Shown here: positions 57,363 to 64,000 of the stretch, piece after piece
How positions within the stretch are numbered: position 1 is the stretch's first letter
Layout of the letters: every line of letters starts with the position of its first letter
Assembly: GCA_902595145.1 (NCBI GenBank)
Contig: CACJOU010000001.1
Location: 62,001-126,000, forward strand
Length of the DNA: 64,000 nt
DNA from: an uncultured SAR116 cluster alpha proteobacterium
GTDB lineage: Bacteria; Pseudomonadota; Alphaproteobacteria; Puniceispirillales; Marisalimonadaceae
Direction of reading: 5' to 3'
Notes under the pieces: model-generated
The model's database searches: none
Told to the model about the DNA's origin: nothing
The model's input: only the letters and a program-made list of their open reading frames with translations
Position numbers and translations under genes: made by a program

Positions 57363-58209
57363 TTTTTTTTATAATAAAATTAAACTCTTCTAAATTTTTA
57401 CATTGTAGTTTAATAGTTCCAGTTTTTTTCAAACTATCAAAATCAATATTTACATCTAATCCTGTTATTTCAGATAATTCTTTTTCTAAATTAATTATGT
57501 CTATATTTTTATCTTTGTTTTTGGGAGACTTTATATTTCGATTTTTTATGAGTTTTTCGATATCCCTAGAATTAAGTTTATTCTTTAATATTATATCTAG
57601 ATAAATGTCAGCATCTTTATGTCCTATAAGTGGTCGGACTTGACCAATGGTAAGTTTTTGTTGCAAAAGTAATTCCTTGGCTTTATCTGATAATAATAAA
57701 AGTCTAGTAATATTACCAACATAAGACCGAGATTTTCCAACTGCTTTTGAAATATCTTCTTGAGTATAATCGTAATTGGTAATAAGAGACTGATAACCTT
57801 CGGCTTCTTCAATTGGATTTAATTCAGATCTTTGAATGTTTTCAACCAAAGACAATTCAGCAATTTTATCTTCATTAATATCATCACGTATAATGGCTGG
57901 AATTTCATGTATTTTGGCTAGTTGACAAGCTCTCCATCTTCTTTCACCGGCAACTATAAAGTATTGATTTTTTATAGTGTCATTTGATTTTAAAATCACT
58001 GGTTGAATTATGCCCTGTTTCTTAATTGAATTTGACAAAGACTCTAATTCATCTTTATCAAAAATTTTTCTTGGTTGCCACGGTCCAGGTTTGATAAACT
58101 CTAGTGGTATCATTTTATAATTATCAGTATTTTTTTCTACTTCAACACCCAAAAGACTAGATAGACCACTTCCAAGTCCTATGGGTCTAGCATTTTTCTT
58201 TTGTTTCAT
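57352..58209 (-). CDS. parB: Chromosome partitioning protein ParB
   Basis: ParB binds parS, spreads using CTP and recruits SMC. The 285-residue protein has the N-terminal MIPLEFIKPGPWQPRKIFD, the CTP-binding box VAGERRWRACQLA with IPAIIRD, then ELSLVENIQRSELNPIEEAEGY and the helix-turn-helix YTQEDISKAVGKSRSYVGNIT (split). It overlaps parA by 4 nt and ends convergently in holA. Two parS sites lie upstream at 59578-59593 and 62835-62850. Confidence 0.96.
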   Translation of the reverse strand: MKQKKNARPIGLGSGLSSLLGVEVEKNTDNYKMIPLEFIKPGPWQPRKIFDKDELESLSNSIKKQGIIQPVILKSNDTIKNQYFIVAGERRWRACQLAKIHEIPAIIRDDINEDKIAELSLVENIQRSELNPIEEAEGYQSLITNYDYTQEDISKAVGKSRSYVGNITRLLLLSDKAKELLLQQKLTIGQVRPLIGHKDADIYLDIILKNKLNSRDIEKLIKNRNIKSPKNKDKNIDIINLEKELSEITGLDVNIDFDSLKKTGTIKLQCKNLEEFNFIIKKIKT

Positions 58210-58991
58210 TTTAGATCTTTCTCTAGATTAATGATTTCACCTGCCAATGAAGCATATGCTTGAGATCCTGGACACGAAATATCATACATTAAAACTGGCT
58301 GACCGTAACTAGGTGCTTCAGAGATTCTAACGTTTCTTGGAATTATAGTTTTAAAAACTTTATCATTAAAATGATTTTTAACGTCATTTGACACCATTTC
58401 ACATATTTTATTTCTTTTATCATACATAGTTAGAAGTATACCTTGAAGAGTAATTTTATTATTAAAATTATTTTTAATTGATTCCAACGTTTTCAAAAGT
58501 TGTGTTAACCCTTCCAATGCATAAAATTCAGTTTGCAAGGGTACAATTAAACTTTTTGCTGCACATAAAGCATTTAATGTAAGCAACCCTAAAGAAGGTG
58601 GACAATCAATGAATATGTAATCGTAAAACTCACTAATTTCTTTAATTAAATCACGAATTTTAAATTCTCTATTTTTTACATCCACTAATTCTTGTTCAAG
58701 AACTGACAGATCTGGTGAGGTGGGAATAATATCCAATTTTGGAATCATAGTTTTTTTAATTGAAACATTAATATTGCTTTTACCACAAATTATAGAATAT
58801 AAATCTTTATCTCTTTGTTCATATTTTATACCAAATCCAGTGCTGGCATTTCCTTGTGGATCTGCATCAATTATAAGTGTTTTTTTATCACATGCTGCCA
58901 TAGCTGTTGCCAAATTTATTACAGTAGTAGTTTTGCCTACACCACCTTTCTGATTTGCAATAGCTATTATCTGTGTAAATTTATTTGTCAT
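58206..58991 (-). CDS. parA: Chromosome partitioning ATPase ParA
   Basis: ParA forms DNA-bound dimers that pull ParB-parS complexes apart. The ATG at 58991 gives 261 residues; a TTG at 58997 is the alternative. The deviant Walker A motif is KGGVGKTTTVINLATAMA, followed by LIIDADPQGNASTGFG and DYIFIDCPPSLGLLTLNAL. The gene overlaps the rsmG stop by 11 nt at its start and the parB start by 4 nt at its end, forming an rsmG-parA-parB unit. Confidence 0.96.
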   Translation of the reverse strand: MTNKFTQIIAIANQKGGVGKTTTVINLATAMAACDKKTLIIDADPQGNASTGFGIKYEQRDKDLYSIICGKSNINVSIKKTMIPKLDIIPTSPDLSVLEQELVDVKNREFKIRDLIKEISEFYDYIFIDCPPSLGLLTLNALCAAKSLIVPLQTEFYALEGLTQLLKTLESIKNNFNNKITLQGILLTMYDKRNKICEMVSNDVKNHFNDKVFKTIIPRNVRISEAPSYGQPVLMYDISCPGSQAYASLAGEIINLEKDLK

Positions 58992-59640
58992 TTTCAATAT
59001 TTAACTTATCTACTTTGTATATATATAAAATTTTACCATCTCTATCTGTCATTGATGGATATTCTTCGAAACTAATTTTTTTATTTTTACTTAATTCAAT
59101 AACTTCTGAATAATAAGATTTTCCCTTTAAAAACAACAGGTTAGGTAATTCTTGTTTTTCTCCTAATGATTTATTTGTGAAGATCTCTACATAATCAACT
59201 AGCTTACTTAATGAAGCTAATGCTCTGGAAGTAATTAAATCAACATTTATAAAGCTTAAATCTTCAATTCTACAGTTATGAATAGTTATATCTATTTCTG
59301 TTAACATTGCAATTTCTTTTAAAAAAATGCACTTTTTATAATCTGATTCAACTAAATGAATATTTTTTTTACCCATTATTGCAAGCACCATACCTGGAAA
59401 ACCCGCTCCAGAACCAAAATCTATTATGTTTCCCTCTACATTCCTTACAAATCTATATAATTGTGCAGAATCTAAGAAGTGTCTAACCCAAATACTATTT
59501 ATAGTGCTTTTACTTATTAAATTCATTGAGTTTTGCCACTTAGTAAGAATTTTCTCAAACACACATAATTTTTCATATGTTTCACGTGAAACAAATACAT
59601 GTGAACTAAAGTTTTCATATGTATTAATATTCGTTAACAA
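58981..59640 (-). CDS. rsmG: 16S rRNA (guanine527-N7)-methyltransferase RsmG
   Basis: RsmG methylates G527 of 16S rRNA with SAM. The 219-residue protein has [20 protein letters not shown] at about 16-35. [20 protein letters not shown] (about 70-89) is SAM motif I, and [15 protein letters not shown] follows. The VSRET stretch is encoded by a parS palindrome. It overlaps mnmG by 17 nt at its start and parA by 11 nt at its end. Confidence 0.95.
   Translation of the reverse strand: MLTNINTYENFSSHVFVSRETYEKLCVFEKILTKWQNSMNLISKSTINSIWVRHFLDSAQLYRFVRNVEGNIIDFGSGAGFPGMVLAIMGKKNIHLVESDYKKCIFLKEIAMLTEIDITIHNCRIEDLSFINVDLITSRALASLSKLVDYVEIFTNKSLGEKQELPNLLFLKGKSYYSEVIELSKNKKISFEEYPSMTDRDGKILYIYKVDKLNIENDK
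59578..59593. promoter_or_regulatory. parS: parS centromere site inside rsmG
   Basis: TGTTTCACGTGAAACA is a perfect match to the chromosomal parS consensus bound by ParB. It lies near the rsmG 5' end and codes for V-S-R-E-T there. The parAB genes begin about 0.6 kb downstream. Confidence 0.95.
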
Positions 59641-61498
59641 CTCTATATTTTTTCTCTTGTTTTAAATGTCTAAGAAGCAACAAAGTGGCTGTTGGTGTAA
59701 ATCCTGGAAGGCTTGATGCTTGAGCAACAGTGCTTGGTTTGTTTTTTTTCAGAATGTCCTTTATTTCATTAGACAGTCCCTTGATAAGGTTAAAATCAAA
59801 ATTTATAGGAATTGTAGTCTTATTTTCTTGCCTATACATCTTTATGTCTTCTTTTTGTCTTTTGAGATAAACATTATATATACAGTCTGTTTCTATTTGT
59901 GTATGTAATTCATCAGGGATTGTTTTTAAATCTGGCCAGATTTCAAAAAGATCTTTTATGAAATGTTTGCCAGACGATAAAATATCTTTTGGAGACCTTG
60001 GATTTCCAGTCCTTGTACTTGGTAAATTATATTTTTTTAACAAGCTTGGCTTAGCGCTTAAATTATCAATCATTCTGTAAGAATTTTTTAAATTCTGTTT
60101 CTTTTCTTCCCATAACTTTTGTCTTTTTGTACCAATAATGCCAAATTTTAATCCCTTATCAGTTAGCCTTTGGTCTGCATTGTCAGATCTTAAAAGCAGC
60201 CTAAACTCAGCTCTAGATGTAAACATTCTATAAGGCTCAGGTGCTCCTTTACTTATCAAATCGTCAATCATTACTCCGATATATGCCTCTGATCTATCAA
60301 GCCTAAACCATTTAGGATGCGTGTTAAGGTTTATTGAAGCATTTATTCCAGCAATTAACCCTTGAGACGCCGCCTCTTCATATCCGGTAGTACCATTTAT
60401 CTGACCGGCAAAAAATAGTCCCTTTATTTTTTTTGTCTCTAAAGTGTCTTTTAGAGCTCTTGGATCCATGTAGTCATATTCAATTGCATAACCATATTGT
60501 CTTACAATAGCATACTCTAATCCAAGAATTGTTTTTAAAAATTCATTCTGAACTTTTTTTGGTAAACTTGTTGATATACCGTTAGGATAAACTAGAGGAC
60601 TATCCAGTCCTTCTGGCTCAAGAAAAATTTGATGCGATTCTTTTTCAGAAAATCTACTAATTTTGTCTTCTATACTTGGACAATATCTTGGACCAGATCC
60701 TTGAATTGATCCTGAGTAGACTGGAGATAAATTTAAATTATCGAATATTATTTTATGAGTGTTTACATTAGTTCTTGTTATGCCGCATTTAATTTGTTGG
60801 ACAGATATTTTCTTATTCATATAGGAAAATGGTATTGGATCATTATCTGCTGACTGCATTTCAACTTTATTCCAATTAATGCTAGATTTAAGCAATCTGG
60901 GTGGTGTTCCTGTTTTCAACCTACCAATTGGTAAATTTAGTTCTCTAATTTTTTTTGACAAATGGTTGGATGGCTCATCCCCTAATCTACCTGCTTGGAT
61001 TCTTTCATTTCCAATATGAATAACTCCCCCTAAAAAGGTCCCAGTTGTTAATACTACTGATTTAGCTTTAATAGATATATCATTATCTAAAACAACATTT
61101 TTAATAACATTTTTCTCGATCGTTAGGTCTTTTACTGTTCCCTCTACGATTGTTAAATTTTCATTTGATTGCAGCAAATTTGAAATAGCTTTTTTGTAAA
61201 GTTTTCTGTCTGCCTGTGACCTAGGCCCGTGAACTGCTGGTCCTCTAGATCGATTGAGCATTCTAAATTGGATTCCCGAAAGATCTATGGCCTTGGCCAT
61301 TATTCCGTCAAGCGCATCGATTTCTCTTACTAGATGGCCCTTTCCCAAACCGCCTATAGCTGGATTGCAAGACATCTCACCAATAGTCTCAATTTTCATA
61401 GTTATTAAAACAGTTCTAGCTCCCATTCTTGATGAAGCAGCTGCTGCTTCAACGCCGGCATGCCCACCTCCAATTACTACTACATCAAAATTTTTCAT
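59624..61498 (-). CDS. mnmG: tRNA uridine-5-carboxymethylaminomethyl modification enzyme MnmG
   Basis: MnmG with MnmE installs cmnm5 groups at U34. The ATG at 61498 (TTG at 61510 is the alternative) gives 624 residues beginning [19 protein letters not shown], the FAD-binding motif. [39 protein letters not shown] and [19 protein letters not shown] are the family signatures. It follows mnmE and overlaps rsmG by 17 nt, the classic mnmE-mnmG-rsmG-parA-parB order. Confidence 0.97.
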   Translation of the reverse strand: MKNFDVVVIGGGHAGVEAAAASSRMGARTVLITMKIETIGEMSCNPAIGGLGKGHLVREIDALDGIMAKAIDLSGIQFRMLNRSRGPAVHGPRSQADRKLYKKAISNLLQSNENLTIVEGTVKDLTIEKNVIKNVVLDNDISIKAKSVVLTTGTFLGGVIHIGNERIQAGRLGDEPSNHLSKKIRELNLPIGRLKTGTPPRLLKSSINWNKVEMQSADNDPIPFSYMNKKISVQQIKCGITRTNVNTHKIIFDNLNLSPVYSGSIQGSGPRYCPSIEDKISRFSEKESHQIFLEPEGLDSPLVYPNGISTSLPKKVQNEFLKTILGLEYAIVRQYGYAIEYDYMDPRALKDTLETKKIKGLFFAGQINGTTGYEEAASQGLIAGINASINLNTHPKWFRLDRSEAYIGVMIDDLISKGAPEPYRMFTSRAEFRLLLRSDNADQRLTDKGLKFGIIGTKRQKLWEEKKQNLKNSYRMIDNLSAKPSLLKKYNLPSTRTGNPRSPKDILSSGKHFIKDLFEIWPDLKTIPDELHTQIETDCIYNVYLKRQKEDIKMYRQENKTTIPINFDFNLIKGLSNEIKDILKKNKPSTVAQASSLPGFTPTATLLLLRHLKQEKKYRVVNEY

Positions 61499-61513
61499 GT
61501 TTTTTGCCAAAAT

Positions 61514-62812
61514 TTATTTACCAATACAAAAACTACTAAATATATCATCTAAAATTTCTTCTACGTCAATGATATTGGTTATATTACCAATTTCTTTTGC
61601 AACTATTCTTAGGTTCTCAGACACTATTTCAGGATTAATATTTAAATCACTTTCCTGCACGTCATTCAAAGCATATATTGATCTTTTTATTGCCTCTATA
61701 TGCCTTTTTCTTGTAAGTAAAGCATTTTGTTTAGGAGCTAATGACTTTAAGTAATTAACGATTGAATTGATCATTTCATCAATCCCTATTCTTTCTTTAA
61801 CAGAGATGTTATGAATACCTTTTTTAGATATAGTTTTGATATCTGATTTTGTATGTACCAAAATTTTCTTACATTTTGATTTGATTTCTGGATAAGAAAA
61901 ATCTTCATTGTCAGATAAAATAAGGATTAGATCAGAAAATTCTGCTTTTTCTAAAGCTCTTTTAACTCCAATTTTTTCTACTTCAGATGCTGCATTTCTT
62001 ATACCAGCGGTGTCGTTTAAAATAACAGGGAAACCTTCAAAATCCATAGTAACTTCTAAAATATCTCTTGTCGTTCCAGCCTGGTCAGTCACAATGGCAA
62101 CCTTTTTATCTGATAAAAAATTTATAAGTGAACTTTTACCTACGTTAGGACGACCTAAAAGCGTTATGACAAAACCATTTCTGATTCTTTCTCCATAATT
62201 GCTATATTTCAAAGATTTCTTCATATCTTCTAACATTTTTTGTACTTTGAAATTAAACACTTGTTCAAGTTCAGATGGAAGCTCTTCATCTGAAAAGTCA
62301 ATAAGAGCTTCTAATTTTGACAACAACCAAACTACTTCATCCCTCCACAAATTTATTTTACTTGATAGAGCTCCCTCATACTGCGACATAGATAAACTGA
62401 ATTGATTTTCTGTTTCTGAATTTATTAAGTCGTTTAAACCCTCCGCTTGAGTTAAATCTAAAATCCCATTTAAAAAAGCTCTTTTTGTAAACTCACCTCT
62501 GTCAGCAATCCGAAATCTTTTTGTTTTGGAAAGAACTTCATAAATTTTTTTTTCGATTATGGTGCTTCCGTGAATGTGGAACTCAATAATATCCTCTCCG
62601 GTTACAGTTTTTGGGCCTGGAAAGAAGATTATTAACGCATTATCAATGATATTATAATTTAAATCATATATTTTTCTAAGAGATGCAACACGAGGTTGCG
62701 TTGGTTTAAATGAAAAAATTTTGGGTATTTTTTTTGTCTCGCTTCCAGAAATCCTAATAATTTTAATTGCACTTTTTTGTGAACTTGAAGCTGAAGAAAA
62801 GATTGTGTCCAA
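61514..62812 (-). CDS. mnmE: tRNA modification GTPase MnmE
   Basis: MnmE partners with MnmG in U34 modification. The 432-residue protein has the folate-binding N-terminal domain (about 1-115), helical segments and an inserted G domain (about 215-360) with TLLGRPNVGKSSLINFL, DTAGIRN and an NKxD-like VHTKSD. It ends CIGK, the C-terminal C-x-G-K motif needed for activity. It is slightly shorter than the 450-residue norm. It lies between parS site 2 and mnmG. Confidence 0.96.
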   Translation of the reverse strand: MDTIFSSASSSQKSAIKIIRISGSETKKIPKIFSFKPTQPRVASLRKIYDLNYNIIDNALIIFFPGPKTVTGEDIIEFHIHGSTIIEKKIYEVLSKTKRFRIADRGEFTKRAFLNGILDLTQAEGLNDLINSETENQFSLSMSQYEGALSSKINLWRDEVVWLLSKLEALIDFSDEELPSELEQVFNFKVQKMLEDMKKSLKYSNYGERIRNGFVITLLGRPNVGKSSLINFLSDKKVAIVTDQAGTTRDILEVTMDFEGFPVILNDTAGIRNAASEVEKIGVKRALEKAEFSDLILILSDNEDFSYPEIKSKCKKILVHTKSDIKTISKKGIHNISVKERIGIDEMINSIVNYLKSLAPKQNALLTRKRHIEAIKRSIYALNDVQESDLNINPEIVSENLRIVAKEIGNITNIIDVEEILDDIFSSFCIGK

Positions 62813-62834
62813 GTTTTAACTCTTTTTTTAAAAA

Positions 62835-62850
62835 TGTTTCACGTGAAACG
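62835..62850. promoter_or_regulatory. parS: Second parS site between rho and mnmE
   Basis: TGTTTCACGTGAAACG matches 15 of 16 positions of the parS consensus. It lies in the 40-nt intergenic gap between rho and mnmE, 3.2 kb from the first site. Clustered parS sites near parAB are usual in Alphaproteobacteria. Confidence 0.9.
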
Positions 62851-62852
62851 TC

Positions 62853-64000
62853 TTATTTGTTCATTGCTCTAAAAAAATCTTCGTTAGATTTGCTTTGTTT
62901 AAGTTTGTCTAATAGAAAATCCATTGCGTCTACCGGTCCCATTTGAATCAAAATTCTCCTTAAAACCCACATCCTGGATAATGTATCTTTCTCAACTAAA
63001 AGCTCTTCTTTTCTTGTGCCTGACTTAGTTACATCAATAGCTGGAAAAGTTCGTTTATCCGATAGTTTTCTGTCAAGTATCACTTCACTATTTCCAGTGC
63101 CTTTGAATTCTTCGAAAATCACCTCATCCATTCTTGATCCTGTTTCAACCAATGCTGTGGCAATAATAGTTAAAGAACCTCCATCTTCAATGTTTCTTGC
63201 AGCACCAAAGAATCTTTTTGGTTTTTGAAGAGCATTTGCATCAACTCCTCCTGTTAAGACTTTACCACTCGATGGTATTACAGTGTTATATGCTCTGGCT
63301 AACCTAGTTATAGAATCCAATAAAATTACCACATCTCGCTTATGTTCAACTAATCTTTTAGCCTTTTCAATAACCATATCAGTAACCTGAACGTGTCTTG
63401 AAGCAGGTTCATCAAACGTTGAGCTAATAACTTCTCCATTAACAGATCTTTGCATATCTGTTACTTCTTCCGGTCTTTCATCAATTAACAAAACAATCAG
63501 ATAAATCTCAGGATGATTTTTAGATATGGCTTGTGCTATTGATTGTAACATCATTGTCTTTCCTGTTCTAGGTGGAGCGACAATTAGACCACGTTGTCCT
63601 TTGCCCATAGGGGCAACCATTTCTACAACTCGAGTTGTTATATCTTTATTGTTTGGATCAAACTCGGTTTCAAAATTAATTTTTGCTTGTGGGTAAAGAG
63701 GTGTCAAATTATCAAAATTTATCCTATGACGAACAGACTCTGGATCCTCAAAATTTATATATTCAACTTTTAGTAATGCAAAATATCTTTCACCTTCTTT
63801 TGGAGCTCTTATTTGACCCTCAACTGTGTCACCTGTACGAAGACCAAATTTTCTAACTTGGTTAGGAGATATATAAATATCATCTGGTCCAGCAAGATAA
63901 TTAGATTCGGGTGATCTTAAAAAACCAAATCCATCAGATAAGACTTCAAGCACCCCATTTCCATATATTGCTATATCGTTGTCAGCGAGCTTTTTTAAAC
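62853..64000 (-). CDS. rho: Transcription termination factor Rho (5' end outside window)
   Basis: Rho is the hexameric RNA helicase for factor-dependent termination. The frame is open to the window edge: bases 63954-64000 encode [14 protein letters not shown], which continues into [16 protein letters not shown], so the gene is truncated here and the GTG at 63953 is not the start. About 380 residues are present, including the cold-shock-like RNA-binding domain, Walker [16 protein letters not shown], Walker [17 protein letters not shown] and the C-terminal [17 protein letters not shown]. It precedes parS site 2 and mnmE, the expected order. Confidence 0.97.
   Translation of the reverse strand, partial: LKKLADNDIAIYGNGVLEVLSDGFGFLRSPESNYLAGPDDIYISPNQVRKFGLRTGDTVEGQIRAPKEGERYFALLKVEYINFEDPESVRHRINFDNLTPLYPQAKINFETEFDPNNKDITTRVVEMVAPMGKGQRGLIVAPPRTGKTMMLQSIAQAISKNHPEIYLIVLLIDERPEEVTDMQRSVNGEVISSTFDEPASRHVQVTDMVIEKAKRLVEHKRDVVILLDSITRLARAYNTVIPSSGKVLTGGVDANALQKPKRFFGAARNIEDGGSLTIIATALVETGSRMDEVIFEEFKGTGNSEVILDRKLSDKRTFPAIDVTKSGTRKEELLVEKDTLSRMWVLRRILIQMGPVDAMDFLLDKLKQSKSNEDFFRAMNK

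Noticed and set aside
61254..61754. 166-codon plus-strand ORF across the mnmG-mnmE junction
   Set aside because: Antisense to two well-defined genes; no domain.

Overview
The window is a tightly packed, AT-rich stretch of a free-living marine alphaproteobacterial chromosome. Support for this: the gene order dapF-mtaB-ftsY-ffh-rpsP-rimM-trmD-rplS-leuCDB-asd-sdhCD; the block holA/parB-parA-rsmG-mnmG-mnmE-rho with two parS sites; a CcrM-type methyltransferase beside rnhB; and a DMSP demethylase (DmdA) homologue near a glycine-betaine/TMAO-type ABC transporter. Low GC, very short gaps and convergent genes overlapping at their stop codons suggest a streamlined pelagic lineage (SAR11, HIMB59/AEGEAN-169 or similar). 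The exact lineage cannot be fixed by reading alone.

Layout. 1-18.2 kb, all leftward: succinate dehydrogenase anchors, an EamA exporter, asd and leucine genes, ribosomal/tRNA-modification/SRP genes, mtaB, dapF, xth, lolA, ftsK and a DapC-like aminotransferase. 18.3-23.7 kb: a ubiquinone-type hydroxylase, DUF971, LON-domain and CnoX-like proteins, then a rightward sugar-biosynthesis pair (Gfo/Idh oxidoreductase plus DegT aminotransferase). 23.8-26.75 kb: an intact tRNA-Gly(GCC) gene, a 2.8 kb islet, and a second tRNA copy with a broken acceptor stem. The islet holds a tandem pair of 114-residue paralogues, two tiny ORFs, a DUF4174-like protein, a leftward ORF with no start codon and repeated GGTAGAC-type motifs near both ends, but no integrase. 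26.8-35.3 kb: one-carbon and osmolyte genes (dmdA, divergent metF-like gene, purT, proXWV-type transporter). 35.3-41.2 kb: UDP-glucose dehydrogenase, galU, phosphohexomutase, malate synthase G. 41.2-51.5 kb: ccrM, rnhB, moaB, lytic transglycosylase, UDG-like protein, TPR lipoprotein, ispE, tRNA-Gln, an atypical response regulator, ribA and yggS. 51.7-57.4 kb: porin with a clear terminator, DUF3576, leuS, lptE, holA. 57.4-64 kb: parB, parA, rsmG (containing parS), mnmG, mnmE, a second parS and the 5'-truncated rho.

How it fits together. DmdA would move a methyl group from DMSP to tetrahydrofolate; the divergent MetF-like enzyme could oxidise methyl-THF into the C1 pool; PurT spends formate on purines; the transporter could supply betaine, TMAO or DMSP. 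The parABS block with ParB, ParA and two parS sites suggests the right end lies towards the replication origin. If the start-less ORF at 24.0-24.55 kb is counted as a pseudogene, no gap exceeds about 300 bases; the longest is 32043-32312. The most unusual part is the tRNA-Gly islet.
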